A stretch of DNA of 64,000 nucleotides from Shouchella xiaoxiensis (GTDB lineage Bacteria > Bacillota > Bacilli > Bacillales > Bacillaceae_D). The stretch covers positions 62,001 through 126,000 of the forward strand of contig NZ_JAFBCV010000005.1 in the NCBI RefSeq assembly GCF_016907895.1, in the 5' to 3' direction. The stretch's first letter is position 1, and every line of letters starts with the position of its first letter. Of the stretch, positions 15,542-24,189 are shown one piece after another. A model generated the notes under the pieces. It did not search any database, had not been told where the DNA came from, and was given only the letters and a program-made list of their open reading frames with translations. The translations under genes and the position numbers were made by a program.

Positions 15542-16825
15542 TTATTGCTTTATTACTTTTTCAACAGCAGCTAATTCCACACATAAACATAGAATTTCCA
15601 TCGCTTTTTTCAGCTCACCTAAAGATGGAAACGTCGGGGCTATTCGAATGTTACGATCAACAGGATCTTTGCCATAAGGATAGGTTGCGCCCGCTCCTGT
15701 CAATGTCACACCTACATCAGCAGCTAACGACACAACCCTTTTTGCACAGCCTTCCATAGTGTTAAGACTAATGAAATAGCCACCGTTCGGAGTTGTCCAA
15801 TCTGCTATCTCTTTCTCTGCTAACTTCTGCTCAAGTGTCGAAAGAACTTGATCAAATTTAGGTTTAATAATAGCAGCATGTTGCTTCATCAATTTCTCAA
15901 CGCCACCTATTTGTTCAAAAAAACGAATATGCCTTGATTGATTGATTTTATCTGCACCAATTGTTTGGATACCCATTAATTTTTTGGCAAACTGAATGTT
16001 TTCTTTTGATGCCATAAAAGCAGAAATTCCTGAACCTGGAAACGTTACTTTGGAAGTTGAAGCAAACTGATACACGCGGTTCGGAACACCTGCATGCTCA
16101 CATTGCTTAACAATATCGAGTAACTCATCTGGTGTGTCAGTTAAATGGTGAATAGCGTAAGCATTGTCCCAAAAAATCCTAAAGTCTGTTGCTTTTGTCT
16201 CCATCTTGGACAACCGTTGGACAACTTGATCTGAGTACGTAATTCCCTCTGGATTGCTATATTTAGGGACACACCAAATTCCTTTAATGGCTTCGTCGTT
16301 AGCTACTAGCGTCTCGACTTGATCCATATCAGGTCCGTCCTCTGTCATTTCTACTGAAATCATTTCTATATCAAATAGCTCACATATAGAAAAATGCCGA
16401 TCATAGCCAGGTGTTGGACAAATAAACTTCACTTTAGGTAGTTTAGCCCAAGGCGTTGCATCCGCATCAACACCATGAAGCATGGCTCGAGCCACGGTAT
16501 CATGCATCAAAGCCAAACTGGAATTCCCACCAACAATTATTTGATCAGCAGCCATTTCAAACATTGTGCCGAACCATTCTTTTGCTTCAGGAATCCCGTC
16601 AAGTAAGCCGTAGTTTCGTATATCCGTTTCATTTGCATCAACTACATGAGATTCATTTGTTAAAACCGTTAACATATCCATTGAAAGATCAAGCTGCTCC
16701 TGACTTGGCTTTCCTCTAGACATATCCAATCGAATTGTTTCATTTTTGTACATATCATATTGTTTTTGCAACTCTTCTTGATGACGTGTTAACTCAGACA
16801 GTGACATATTTTTTAATTGACTCAC
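15542..16825 (-). CDS. class I aminotransferase (AspT / Ic-type aspartate aminotransferase-like)
   Basis: 427 residues from the GTG at 16825, which has AAAGGGAG upstream. The N-terminal block LDMSRGKPSQEQLDLS and the PLP-lysine context FASTSKVTFPGSGISAF are typical of the subgroup formed by actinobacterial AspT and related Firmicute proteins annotated as aminotransferase class I/II. Substrate glycine-loop and NPEGITY-like segments are present. It should be a cytosolic PLP enzyme that transfers amino groups, most likely with aspartate/glutamate; the exact substrate cannot be read from sequence. Monocistronic. Confidence 0.85.
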   Translation of the reverse strand: MSQLKNMSLSELTRHQEELQKQYDMYKNETIRLDMSRGKPSQEQLDLSMDMLTVLTNESHVVDANETDIRNYGLLDGIPEAKEWFGTMFEMAADQIIVGGNSSLALMHDTVARAMLHGVDADATPWAKLPKVKFICPTPGYDRHFSICELFDIEMISVEMTEDGPDMDQVETLVANDEAIKGIWCVPKYSNPEGITYSDQVVQRLSKMETKATDFRIFWDNAYAIHHLTDTPDELLDIVKQCEHAGVPNRVYQFASTSKVTFPGSGISAFMASKENIQFAKKLMGIQTIGADKINQSRHIRFFEQIGGVEKLMKQHAAIIKPKFDQVLSTLEQKLAEKEIADWTTPNGGYFISLNTMEGCAKRVVSLAADVGVTLTGAGATYPYGKDPVDRNIRIAPTFPSLGELKKAMEILCLCVELAAVEKVIKQ

Positions 16826-17029
16826 GTTTTCAACTCTCCCTTTATAGCGCTGCACTCAATTAAACTCATGCTTATTGTAGACCACAATATGCTTACTGTT
16901 CAAGCTCATTCAATTCAAGGAAATCTATTTTGCTCTCAGAAATTCTAGCTTCCGACTTGCAATACCATTTTTTTTATGCTAAAAAATGAAGGTGCTATTT
17001 TAAAACTGCTTTTCTTTAGGAGGTAAATC

Positions 17030-17533
17030 ATGATTCGTAAAGCAACTCAAAACGATCTTTTTCACATACATGACATGGCTGTCCGTGCCACAAAGCGAAT
17101 GAATGCGGAAGGTAGTGACCAATGGGATAAAACCTATCCGACGACTGAACATTTTCAAAAAGACATTCATCTCGGTTCACTTTATGTTTATGAACATGAT
17201 GAAAAACTAATTGGCTCAATCACTATTGATCAATCTTTTTCCCCTGAATACGGTGCAGCTACACTGAAGTGGAACACACCTCAAGCCAGTGCGGGTACGT
17301 TTCATCGCCTACTTGTTGATCCGGACGTTCGTAAAAAGGGAACAGCTAAAGCCCTCATTACGTTCGCTGAATCTTATTTCAAAGAACATGGCTGCACAGC
17401 TCTTCAGATTGATACGTATTCCATTAATCACAAAGCTCAGCGCTTATTTGAAAGTTGTGGTTTTACCAACACTGGTGAATTCTACTTCCCAGGAAAAGAA
17501 ACGGCTTTTTTAGGCTTTGAGAAAACGATTTAA
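17030..17533 (+). CDS. GNAT-family N-acetyltransferase
   Basis: 167 residues with an AGGAGGT site before the ATG. The GNAT acetyl-CoA loop is present: FHRLLVDPDVRKKGTAKALI, then the C-terminal beta-alpha segment IDTYSINHKAQRLFESCGF. The arrangement HRL-V-P-R-KG-A resembles the Bacillus acyltransferases that act on small amines or amino acids. Substrate unknown. Confidence 0.88.
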   Translation: MIRKATQNDLFHIHDMAVRATKRMNAEGSDQWDKTYPTTEHFQKDIHLGSLYVYEHDEKLIGSITIDQSFSPEYGAATLKWNTPQASAGTFHRLLVDPDVRKKGTAKALITFAESYFKEHGCTALQIDTYSINHKAQRLFESCGFTNTGEFYFPGKETAFLGFEKTI

Positions 17534-17534
17534 T

Positions 17535-17573
17535 AAAAAAGTCCTTGTTCAGCTCTGAATAAGGACTTTTTTT
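17535..17573 (+). terminator. terminator after the GNAT gene
   Basis: AAAAAAGTCCTT pairs with AAGGACTTTTTTT around a TTCAG/CTGAA inner helix. Confidence 0.85.
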
Positions 17574-17643
17574 ATTCTGATACGTTTGTAGAGACATATT
17601 ATAGGGAAAAGAAGCGCAAATATACGGGAAGAGGTAAACGTAG

Positions 17644-18450
17644 ATGGCAGTTAAAAAACAATCCATAAAATCTTCTATGGTCACTTTTACACGGTTCGGC
17701 TTTATTAGTCAGGGCTTTGTTTTCCTATTAATGGGTGGGCTCGCTTTAATGGTCGCTTTTGGGATCAACGAAGATACGGAAGATATGAATGGCGCTCTCC
17801 AATCTTTAGGTCAAATTCCTTTTGGTCAGCTCCTGCTTTGGTTAATTGGTTTCGGTTTAATCGCCTTCATTCTCCTTATGATTATGAAATCGATTAAAGA
17901 CACTGGAAATGCAGGAAAAGATAAGCTTGGACTGATGAAACGGATTGGTTATTTAGGGATAGCCGCAATGTATATCTCTATTGCCGCAAATGCTTTTCGT
18001 TTTGCAATGAATAGTGATCAGATGGGAGATTCACCTGAAACATGGTCAGCGACATTATTAAGTCAGCCTTTTGGTCAGTGGATTGTTGGTATAGGGGGGC
18101 TCGCTATTATTGGAGGCGGTATAGGTCAAATTGTCATCGGCTTTAAACGGAGCTTTATGCAGTTATTTGATTTACATAGAATGAGTGTAAAAGAAAAAAA
18201 ACTAACAAGATCAATTGGGACATTCGGGCATGTAGCACGAGGAATTGTCTTTCTACTGATGGGGTACTTTGTCTGTATAACCGCTTGGCAGCAAGATCCT
18301 GATGAAACGGTTGGTTTTGATGGCGCATTAGCGATTATCTTGCAGCAGCCTTATGGATCTTTTGCTCTATCAATTGTAGCAATTGGTCTAGCAAGCTATG
18401 GCTTGTTTGCAATTGTCCGCAGTAAGTATGAAACGATTTCACTAAAATAA
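17644..18450 (+). CDS. DUF1206-family six-helix membrane protein
   Basis: 268 residues with three copies of a two-helix unit, the DUF1206 plan. The repeat starts are TRFGFISQGFVFLLMG, KRIGYLGIAAMYISIA and GTFGHVARGIVFLLMG. Six transmembrane helices are predicted by hydrophobicity. Function of the family is unknown. Followed by a terminator; single gene. Confidence 0.88.
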   Translation: MAVKKQSIKSSMVTFTRFGFISQGFVFLLMGGLALMVAFGINEDTEDMNGALQSLGQIPFGQLLLWLIGFGLIAFILLMIMKSIKDTGNAGKDKLGLMKRIGYLGIAAMYISIAANAFRFAMNSDQMGDSPETWSATLLSQPFGQWIVGIGGLAIIGGGIGQIVIGFKRSFMQLFDLHRMSVKEKKLTRSIGTFGHVARGIVFLLMGYFVCITAWQQDPDETVGFDGALAIILQQPYGSFALSIVAIGLASYGLFAIVRSKYETISLK

Positions 18451-18480
18451 AAAAGAAGAGGAACTTTGCCTCTTCTTTTT
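18450..18480. terminator. bidirectional terminator
   Basis: AAAAAGAAGAGG, loop, CCTCTTCTTTTT, between convergent genes. Confidence 0.85.
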
Positions 18481-18826
18481 AATGGTTATCTACTCGAGTC
18501 ATGTCTAAATCGTAATCACCGTTCTCTGATTTAGCCGGCTTTGACTCAAAGATACTGCTGCGGTTAATATTTAATTTTTCAGCAGCTCGATCAGCATAAG
18601 GGTCAGCTAACTGGCTGTCCTCATTTAAGACAAATTCTAATGTGTTAATTTGCGTACGTAGGCGCTGCATTGTCCGATCAAGGTAGATGTAAACTTGCTG
18701 ATCGTGTTGATTCATTTGCTTAAAGCTTTGTTCATCTACTTTCATCTCTTTAACCTTATTAATACACTTGCCTAATTCTTCTCTTAGAATATTGCGCTGT
18801 TCTTTGACAACTGATACATTTCTCAT
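18479..18826 (-). CDS. hypothetical protein with coiled-coil
   Basis: 115 residues from the ATG at 18826, 8 bases after AAAGG; further in-frame ATGs at 18835 and 18868 lie on or above this site. The N-terminal two thirds is helical and charged (EQRNILREELGKCINKVKEM, QRLRTQINTLEFVL), likely a coiled coil. The tail is polar and probably disordered. No signal peptide or membrane segment; family not recognised. It is divergent from mhqR. Confidence 0.65.
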   Translation of the reverse strand: MRNVSVVKEQRNILREELGKCINKVKEMKVDEQSFKQMNQHDQQVYIYLDRTMQRLRTQINTLEFVLNEDSQLADPYADRAAEKLNINRSSIFESKPAKSENGDYDLDMTRVDNH

Positions 18827-18960
18827 TCTGTTCATCCTTTCAAAATCCAATAAGTTTTCCGTGCTCATAACCTTGTTGCCTATAACCAGTATAAAGGTTT
18901 TGTGAAAAAATATCAGCTGATTCCAATGAATTCTTTAAATAATTGCTCAAAACAAGAAGT

Positions 18961-18990
18961 TTGACAACGCAAGGCTTTTTACGTTATTAT
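18961..18990 (+). promoter_or_regulatory. mhqR operon promoter
   Basis: Consensus TTGACA (18961-18966) with TATTAT (18985-18990) at 18-base spacing, immediately followed by the MhqR operator. Confidence 0.7.
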
Positions 18991-19008
18991 TATCTCAAAT
19001 TCGAGATA
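18991..19008 (+). promoter_or_regulatory. MhqR operator (inverted repeat)
   Basis: TATCTCAAATTCGAGATA has perfect 6-base arms TATCTC/GAGATA. It matches the operator type known for B. subtilis MhqR (TATCTCgaaTTCGAGATA-like). It abuts the -10 element, so binding would block transcription of mhqR itself and the following genes. Confidence 0.82.
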
Positions 19009-19029
19009 AATGATTTCGAGGTGATTTTG

Positions 19030-19494
19030 ATGAACACAAATCAAAGAGATTCACTTAAGCTCTTTACTGTTCTTACTCGTGCACTCCAGTCAGTCAAAGC
19101 ACGAGCTGAAGCAGATATAAAAATGCATGGTTTTAATCCGACTGAATTTGCCGTATTGGAATTGCTTTACTCCAAGGGGGATCAAGCTGTTCAGAAGATT
19201 GGAGCCAAAGTCTTGATTGCAAGCAGTAGCATCACATATGTGGTCGACAAATTAGAGAAAAAAGAAATGATTGCCCGAAAACCAAGCCCGAATGATCGTC
19301 GTGTTACCCTCGTATCAATTACAAAAAAAGGGCAAGCCTGGATGGATGCTGTTTTTCCAAAACACGCTGAAGCACTTGAACAAGTCTTTGCTCCTCTAGA
19401 TCCTGATGAAAAACAACGTCTCATCCAACAATTAAAAGAAATTGGGCTATATGCAGATAAACTTTCCAAAGAAGGAGTGAACGAGCGTATATGA
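19030..19494 (+). CDS. mhqR: MarR-family quinone-responsive repressor (MhqR)
   Basis: 154 residues from the ATG at 19030 with GAGGTG upstream. Winged-helix MarR domain: FNPTEFAVLELLYSKGDQAVQKI, then SSSITYVVDKLEKKEMIARKPSPNDRRVTLVSIT (recognition helix and wing with the DxR motif). MhqR represses genes for degradation of methylhydroquinone-type electrophiles and is released by quinones. The assignment rests on three things: the operator ahead of the gene, the downstream VOC dioxygenase and nitroreductase genes, and the family match. It overlaps mhqO by 4 bases (ATGA). Confidence 0.88.
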   Translation: MNTNQRDSLKLFTVLTRALQSVKARAEADIKMHGFNPTEFAVLELLYSKGDQAVQKIGAKVLIASSSITYVVDKLEKKEMIARKPSPNDRRVTLVSITKKGQAWMDAVFPKHAEALEQVFAPLDPDEKQRLIQQLKEIGLYADKLSKEGVNERI

Positions 19495-20432
19495 AAACAG
19501 CAGGCATCCATCACATTACTGCCATCGTAGGTGATCCCCAGGAGAACATCGATTTCTATCAAACGTTTCTTGGTTTAAGACTTGTTAAACAAACGATAAA
19601 TTTTGATGACACGGGCACTTATCATCTTTATTTTGGCGACGATGAGGGAACCCCAGGGACAATTATGACCTTCTTTCCTTGGCAAAATGCCAAAAAAGGA
19701 ACAATTGGTGCCGGTCAAGTTGGAACAACACGGTTTGCCATTCCAGTAGGTTCCTATTCTTTTTGGCAAGAGCGCCTAGATACATTCGCTGTCCCATACC
19801 GTGTAACCACTCGTTTCAATGAACAATCACTTTCCTTTACTGATCCTCATGGATTACAACTTGAATTAACGGAGTCTGATGCACCTAAAAGCAGCAGCTG
19901 GTCAGTAGATGACATACCGGCCACTAAGATGATAGTAGGTTTTGCTGGTGCCGTTTTATTATCTGCCTCATATGAACAAACGAATAAAATAATTGAAGAA
20001 ATAATGGGGTTCTCATACGTAGGAGAAGAAAATCAATTTCTCCGATTTCAATCAGAAGCATCGATTGGAAACACAATTGACATTTGGCAAACCGATGCTG
20101 CTCCAGGCTCAATTGGTGTGGGAATGGTTCACCATATTGCCTTTCGTGCAAAAGATGACGCTGACCAATTAAAGTGGAAACAGCATGTTGAGTCGTTTAA
20201 TCAGTCCGTCACACCAGTTCAACCACGACAGTATTTTAATGCGATTTATTTCAGAGAGCCAGGAGGCATTCTTTTTGAAATTGCGACAGACCCGCCTGGT
20301 TTCACCCACGATGAAGCGTATGAACAACTAGGAAAAAAACTGATGTTGCCTGAATGGTATGAACCAAAAAGAGCAGAAATTGAGAATGCACTACCTACTA
20401 TATCCCTTACCTCAAAAACAGATAAGGAGTGA
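19491..20432 (+). CDS. mhqO: ring-cleaving dioxygenase / glyoxalase-fold protein (MhqO-like)
   Basis: 313 residues with two VOC (glyoxalase/extradiol dioxygenase) modules. Likely metal ligands are a histidine of IHHITA (H7/H8), a histidine of MVHHIAF (~206) and the glutamate of GILFEIATDPPGF (~256). MhqO-type proteins are thought to open hydroquinone rings in detoxification. Translationally coupled to mhqR (ATGA) and to the following gene (GTGA). Regulated by MhqR through the operator at 18991. Confidence 0.88.
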   Translation: MKTAGIHHITAIVGDPQENIDFYQTFLGLRLVKQTINFDDTGTYHLYFGDDEGTPGTIMTFFPWQNAKKGTIGAGQVGTTRFAIPVGSYSFWQERLDTFAVPYRVTTRFNEQSLSFTDPHGLQLELTESDAPKSSSWSVDDIPATKMIVGFAGAVLLSASYEQTNKIIEEIMGFSYVGEENQFLRFQSEASIGNTIDIWQTDAAPGSIGVGMVHHIAFRAKDDADQLKWKQHVESFNQSVTPVQPRQYFNAIYFREPGGILFEIATDPPGFTHDEAYEQLGKKLMLPEWYEPKRAEIENALPTISLTSKTDKE

Positions 20433-21154
20433 TTTACATTAGCCTATTTAATCTTTTTTCACGTAATAAATCGTCCCAAAAAGCCTCTAACAAAGAATCC
20501 TATTTTGAGAATCCAGTACCCCCTGCCGTACAAAAAACAACATCAGAAACAAGCAATAAAGAGTATCTACAAGCGATTAAAAATAGACGATCTATTTATG
20601 CCTTAAGTAAAGACCCTGTTTTGACGGATGAAGAGCTGCATGAAATGCTTGAGCACGTAAGTATCCATGTTCCATCAGTAAAGGATATTCACACAAGTAG
20701 AATGGTACTGCTGCTACACGATGAACATGAAGATTTATGGGCTATGACATCCTCTATTTTAGAAACGCTGGAAGATCAAGATACCTTTGTTAATACAAAA
20801 GCAAAGCTCGAAATGTTCGCCCATGCATATGGGACGATCCTTTTCTTTGAGGATGAAGCGAAACAAGAGCAAATAAAAACGGAAACTCCTCAATATAAGG
20901 AATATGTTTCAAGCTGGTCTCAGCAATCAAGCGGTATGCTCCAATTTACGATTTGGACAGCGCTTGAAATGGAAGGATATGGTGCATCCTTACAGCATTT
21001 TAATCCTTTAATTAATACCCAAGTGAGAGACAAATGGAACTTACCAAGCTCTTGGAAGTTAATTGCCCAAATGCCCTTTGGTAAGCCAGTTGAATATCCA
21101 AATAAGAAACAAGTTGACACAGCAGAAAAACGTCTGCTTGTTTCTCGATCATAG
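20429..21154 (+). CDS. mhqN: nitroreductase-family oxidoreductase (MhqN-like by context)
   Basis: The frame opens with GTG at 20429, overlapping the mhqO stop, and gives 241 residues; the AAGGAG site is close, so the true start could be a few codons later (an ATT lies at better spacing). After a short lead, EYLQAIKNRRSIYALSKDPVLTDEELHEML begins the nitroreductase fold, with QFTIWTALEMEGYGASLQHFNPLI and AQMPFGKP near the end. This is the pattern of the nitroreductase-related oxidoreductases (COG3560/Frm2-like). It likely reduces quinones or nitro compounds with FMN. Symbol assigned by operon context only. Confidence 0.78.
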   Translation: MIYISLFNLFSRNKSSQKASNKESYFENPVPPAVQKTTSETSNKEYLQAIKNRRSIYALSKDPVLTDEELHEMLEHVSIHVPSVKDIHTSRMVLLLHDEHEDLWAMTSSILETLEDQDTFVNTKAKLEMFAHAYGTILFFEDEAKQEQIKTETPQYKEYVSSWSQQSSGMLQFTIWTALEMEGYGASLQHFNPLINTQVRDKWNLPSSWKLIAQMPFGKPVEYPNKKQVDTAEKRLLVSRS

Positions 21155-21186
21155 AAAACTCGTGATAGGGCTTCACGAGTTTTTTT
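21155..21186 (+). terminator. terminator of the mhq operon
   Basis: AAAACTCGTG, loop, CACGAGTTTTTTT directly after the mhqN-like stop. Confidence 0.85.
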
Positions 21187-21212
21187 CCGTTTCTCCATTC
21201 TAAAAGAAACGT

Positions 21213-21241
21213 TTGACAAGTATAGCTTCCCGATGTAAAGT
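21213..21241 (+). promoter_or_regulatory. promoter of the M-box/mgtE transcript
   Basis: TTGACA (21213-21218), 17-base spacer, TAAAGT (21236-21241); the predicted start is about 15-20 bases before the aptamer. Confidence 0.6.
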
Positions 21242-21263
21242 GAAGTTTGCAACAATTTTATAT

Positions 21264-21427
21264 GTCCTCGTTAGGTGAGGCTCCTGTGCAGGAGATACGC
21301 TGCTACCCAAAAATGTCCAAAGACGCCAATGGGTCAACAGAAACCATCGACATAAGGTGGTTTTTAATGTAGCTGGATTAAATCCTATGCCGCACAGTGC
21401 TAAAGCTCTACGATTGGAGGATACGCG
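21264..21427 (+). ncRNA. M-box (ykoK leader) Mg2+ riboswitch
   Basis: The M-box landmarks appear in order: CGTTAGGTGAGGCTCC, AGATACGCTGCTACCC, AAAGACGCCAATGGGTCAAC, CATAAGGTGG, then TATGCCGCACAGTGCTAAAG and CTACGATTGGAGGATACG. The class folds around several Mg2+ ions and turns off Mg transport genes when Mg2+ is plentiful. It precedes mgtE, the classic target. Confidence 0.93.
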
Positions 21428-21458
21428 CTTCTTCTGCGCTCTTTTTACGCATGCGTTT

Positions 21459-21489
21459 AAACACCTCCAACAGGATTAGGTGTTTTTTA
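21459..21489 (+). terminator. M-box expression-platform terminator
   Basis: AAACACCT and AGGTGTTT form the stem, followed by TTTATTTT. The CCTCC in the loop side can pair with GGAGG at 21416-21420 of the aptamer, giving an anti-terminator alternative. Confidence 0.78.
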
Positions 21490-21506
21490 TTTTGGCTTAA
21501 AAGGTG

Positions 21507-21582
21507 GTGGTGTGGGATGGATAGTATACCCAATCCAAGGATAGGCTTTATACAACAGACAGAGGGGTTCCGTCCCACATCG
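21507..21582 (+). other. extra hairpin in the mgtE leader after the M-box terminator
   Basis: TGTGGGATGG (21511-21520) can pair with CCGTCCCACA (21570-21579). It lies in the 130 bases between the M-box terminator and the mgtE start, a stretch with no other assigned role. Confidence 0.4.
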
Positions 21583-21619
21583 GTGGAATGGTCCTCTTCT
21601 TAAAAAGGAGGAGAACACA

Positions 21620-22987
21620 GTGGATAAATTAAAAACAGACCGGAAACGGAATGAATACAAAAAACAAATTGTTGATTACCTTGTTTCTCGTAATTTGCGT
21701 GGCTTCCGTGAAACCTTTCTCGAGCTCCATCCAACTGATCAAGTTGAGTTGTTTCACGAGATTGAGCGTTCTTTACAAAAGCAAGTATTGCTTTTCTTAA
21801 GTCCTGCTGAATTTGCCGACTTGTTTGAAGGGCTTGAGCTTGAAGATCAACTAACGGTCTTTGAAGGCTTAAGTTACCAATATGCGGTCTCAATGTTCAA
21901 TACGATGTCTGCCGATGATGTGGCTGATTTCTTAGCAGAAATTGATACGGATCGTTCTCAAGATATATTAAGTTCCATGGATTTGGAAGAAGCAAAACGA
22001 GTAGAAGAATTAATGGCGTACGCACCAAAAACAGCTGGTGCGATTATGACCAAAGAATTTGTCCGTTTATCTGTTGAGTCAACTGCAAAAGATGTTATCG
22101 CAGAGCTGAGAGAAACAGCACCTGACGCGGAAACCATTTATTATTTATATGTAATCGACCAGCAGCAACGACTAGCTGGAGTCGTTTCCTTACGTGATTT
22201 AATCATTTCTACGCCCGAAATGACGGTTGAAGACATTATGAGTACGCAAGTTGTTTCTGTTAATGAAGATGAAGATCAGGAAGACGTTGCTCGACTCATT
22301 AAAGAGTATGATTTCTTAGCTGTTCCCGTTGTAACACCGGACAAGCGCTTAGTTGGTATCATTACAGTCGATGATGTAATTGATGTTCTAGAAGAAGAAA
22401 CAACAGAAGACTTTGATGAATTTTCCGCTTCCCGCGGCGCGACGGACTTATCATTAACGGCTTATACTGCGGCTAAAAAAAGAGCTCCATGGTTAATTAT
22501 CCTGATGTTTTTTGGTTTAGTAACAGCAAATATCATTGGTATTTTTGAAAATACATTAGAACAAGTTGTTCTTTTAGCTGCATTCATGCCTCTCATCATG
22601 GGTACAGCAGGTAATACTGGAACTCAGTCATTAGCTGTAGCCGTACGTGGACTTGCCACAGGTTCATTTGAACGAGGTGGTGTTTGGAAAACCGTTAAGC
22701 GGGAACTTGGAACAGGTGTTATGCTTGGTGTGATTTGTATGCTCGTATTGATGGCCATTATCTATACATTTTACGACAATGATTTTACACTTGCTTTTAT
22801 CGTTGGGTTTTCACTATTTGCGGCACTTAGCGTCGCTGCTGTTATTGGAGCAACGGTCCCAATCATTATTAACAAATTTAAAATTGATCCGGCAGTTGCC
22901 TCAGGACCGTTTATTACAACCTTTAATGACATTATTAGTTTGATGATCTACTTTTCAATTGCCACTTCACTATTAGATCGACTTTAA
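21620..22987 (+). CDS. mgtE: MgtE magnesium transporter
   Basis: 455 residues, the normal MgtE length, from a GTG with AAGGAGGAG upstream. Order: N-terminal superhelical MgtE domain (~20-130), two CBS domains (~140-255), and five transmembrane helices (~285-455). Pore motifs include PLIMGTAGNTGTQSLAVAVRG and VASGPFITTFNDIISLMIYF. It imports Mg2+ into the cell; the N and CBS domains close the channel at high Mg2+. Leader control by the M-box adds a second, transcriptional feedback. Ends at its own terminator. Confidence 0.96.
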   Translation: MDKLKTDRKRNEYKKQIVDYLVSRNLRGFRETFLELHPTDQVELFHEIERSLQKQVLLFLSPAEFADLFEGLELEDQLTVFEGLSYQYAVSMFNTMSADDVADFLAEIDTDRSQDILSSMDLEEAKRVEELMAYAPKTAGAIMTKEFVRLSVESTAKDVIAELRETAPDAETIYYLYVIDQQQRLAGVVSLRDLIISTPEMTVEDIMSTQVVSVNEDEDQEDVARLIKEYDFLAVPVVTPDKRLVGIITVDDVIDVLEEETTEDFDEFSASRGATDLSLTAYTAAKKRAPWLIILMFFGLVTANIIGIFENTLEQVVLLAAFMPLIMGTAGNTGTQSLAVAVRGLATGSFERGGVWKTVKRELGTGVMLGVICMLVLMAIIYTFYDNDFTLAFIVGFSLFAALSVAAVIGATVPIIINKFKIDPAVASGPFITTFNDIISLMIYFSIATSLLDRL

Positions 22988-23017
22988 AAAAGATAAGCTA
23001 ACTAGCTTATCTTTTTT
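22986..23017 (+). terminator. terminator of mgtE
   Basis: AAAAAGATAAGCT, loop AACT, AGCTTATCTTTTTT. Confidence 0.87.
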
Positions 23018-23084
23018 ATGGTTAAAAACAGACATTTACGGGAATAAAATTGAAAAAACGTTTATGTATAAAGGGGATTTCAAT

Positions 23085-24131
23085 TTGTCTAGAGAACAAC
23101 GGAAAATGGACCATATCTTTGAAGCAGTAAATCAAGAACAGACACATTACCCTTTTGAAGACATTACCTTTATTCATCAGGCTCTTGCAACATCCAATGT
23201 TCAGACTTGTTCACTTGAAGCAACTTTTTTAGGTCACTCTTTTCCTATGCCGCTCTTAATTAATGCTATGACTGGTGGAGGCGGTATTCAAACACTGCAA
23301 ATTAATGAACAGCTAGCTGAAGTTGCGCAGCTCTATTCCATTCCAATGGCTGTAGGTTCTCAAATGGCTGCAATAAAAGACCCCTCACAAGCAGAAACGT
23401 ACAAAGTGATTCGTCAAAAAGCACCTTCGAATTTTCTAATTGCAAATTTAGGGGCTGAAGCAACAGCTGAAGATGCGTTAAGCGCAGTGGAAATGATTGA
23501 AGCCAACGCTTTGCAAATTCACTTTAATCACATCCAAGAATTAGCAATGCCAGAAGGTGATCGTAATTTCTCAAAACGACTGCACAACCTAGAGAGCATA
23601 GTCCATAAAAGTCCTGTTCCCGTCATTGCGAAAGAAGTTGGTTTTGGGATGACTCGAGAATCAATTGCAGCTCTAAAAGAGATTGGCGTTGCTGCCGTTG
23701 ATGTGAGTGGCAAAGGGGGAACCAATTTCTCTAGAATTGAAAATGCTCGCCGCAATCAGCCCATGTCCTTTTTTAACAATTGGGGGATCTCGACTCCGAT
23801 CGCACTTGCAGAGGCTACGTCTTTAAAAGAGCCACCAGTTCTAATTGCGTCAGGCGGTATTACTTCTAGTTTCGATGTCGCAAAATCGATCGCCCTTGGC
23901 GCTTCAATGACGGCCATGTCAGGTAAACTGATTCAACTTCTTGTGAATGACGGTCTTGATTACGTCATCTCCTATTTACAGCAATTGAAGACTGAGCTTA
24001 CCTACATTCTAGCTGCGCTAAATGTTAGCAATTTAACTCAGCTTCAATCGGCACCCTTCGTTATATCCGGAAAAACACATCATTGGCTGCATGAACGTGG
24101 AATTGAAACAAGCGCTTTTTCACAAAGGTAA
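23085..24131 (+). CDS. fni: type 2 isopentenyl-diphosphate delta-isomerase
   Basis: 348 residues from the TTG at 23085, which follows AAAGGGG; an ATG at 23064 lies upstream of that site and is not used. FMN-dependent TIM-barrel enzyme: MTGGGGIQTLQINEQLAEVA, AVGSQMAA, NLGAE, QIHFNHIQELAMPEGDR, VDVSGKGGTNFSRIEN, ASGGITSSFDVAKSIALGA. These are the IDI-2 signatures for FMN and isoprenoid diphosphate binding. It interconverts IPP and DMAPP, with FMN, NAD(P)H and Mg2+. The gene stands alone, which is usual in bacilli. Confidence 0.95.
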   Translation: MSREQRKMDHIFEAVNQEQTHYPFEDITFIHQALATSNVQTCSLEATFLGHSFPMPLLINAMTGGGGIQTLQINEQLAEVAQLYSIPMAVGSQMAAIKDPSQAETYKVIRQKAPSNFLIANLGAEATAEDALSAVEMIEANALQIHFNHIQELAMPEGDRNFSKRLHNLESIVHKSPVPVIAKEVGFGMTRESIAALKEIGVAAVDVSGKGGTNFSRIENARRNQPMSFFNNWGISTPIALAEATSLKEPPVLIASGGITSSFDVAKSIALGASMTAMSGKLIQLLVNDGLDYVISYLQQLKTELTYILAALNVSNLTQLQSAPFVISGKTHHWLHERGIETSAFSQR

Positions 24132-24143
24132 CCCTTTTATTTG

Positions 24144-24189
24144 AGAACTAGAAAAACACCACCCGAACGGATGATGTTTTTCTAGTTCT
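24144..24189. terminator. bidirectional terminator
   Basis: AGAACTAGAAAAACA and TGTTTTTCTAGTTCT form a 15-pair stem between fni and the convergent yndJ-like gene; the latter's stop lies in the stem. Confidence 0.8.

Noticed and set aside
21397-21603. A 68-codon reading frame across the M-box
   Set aside because: It is inside the riboswitch and its terminator; no ribosome-binding site.
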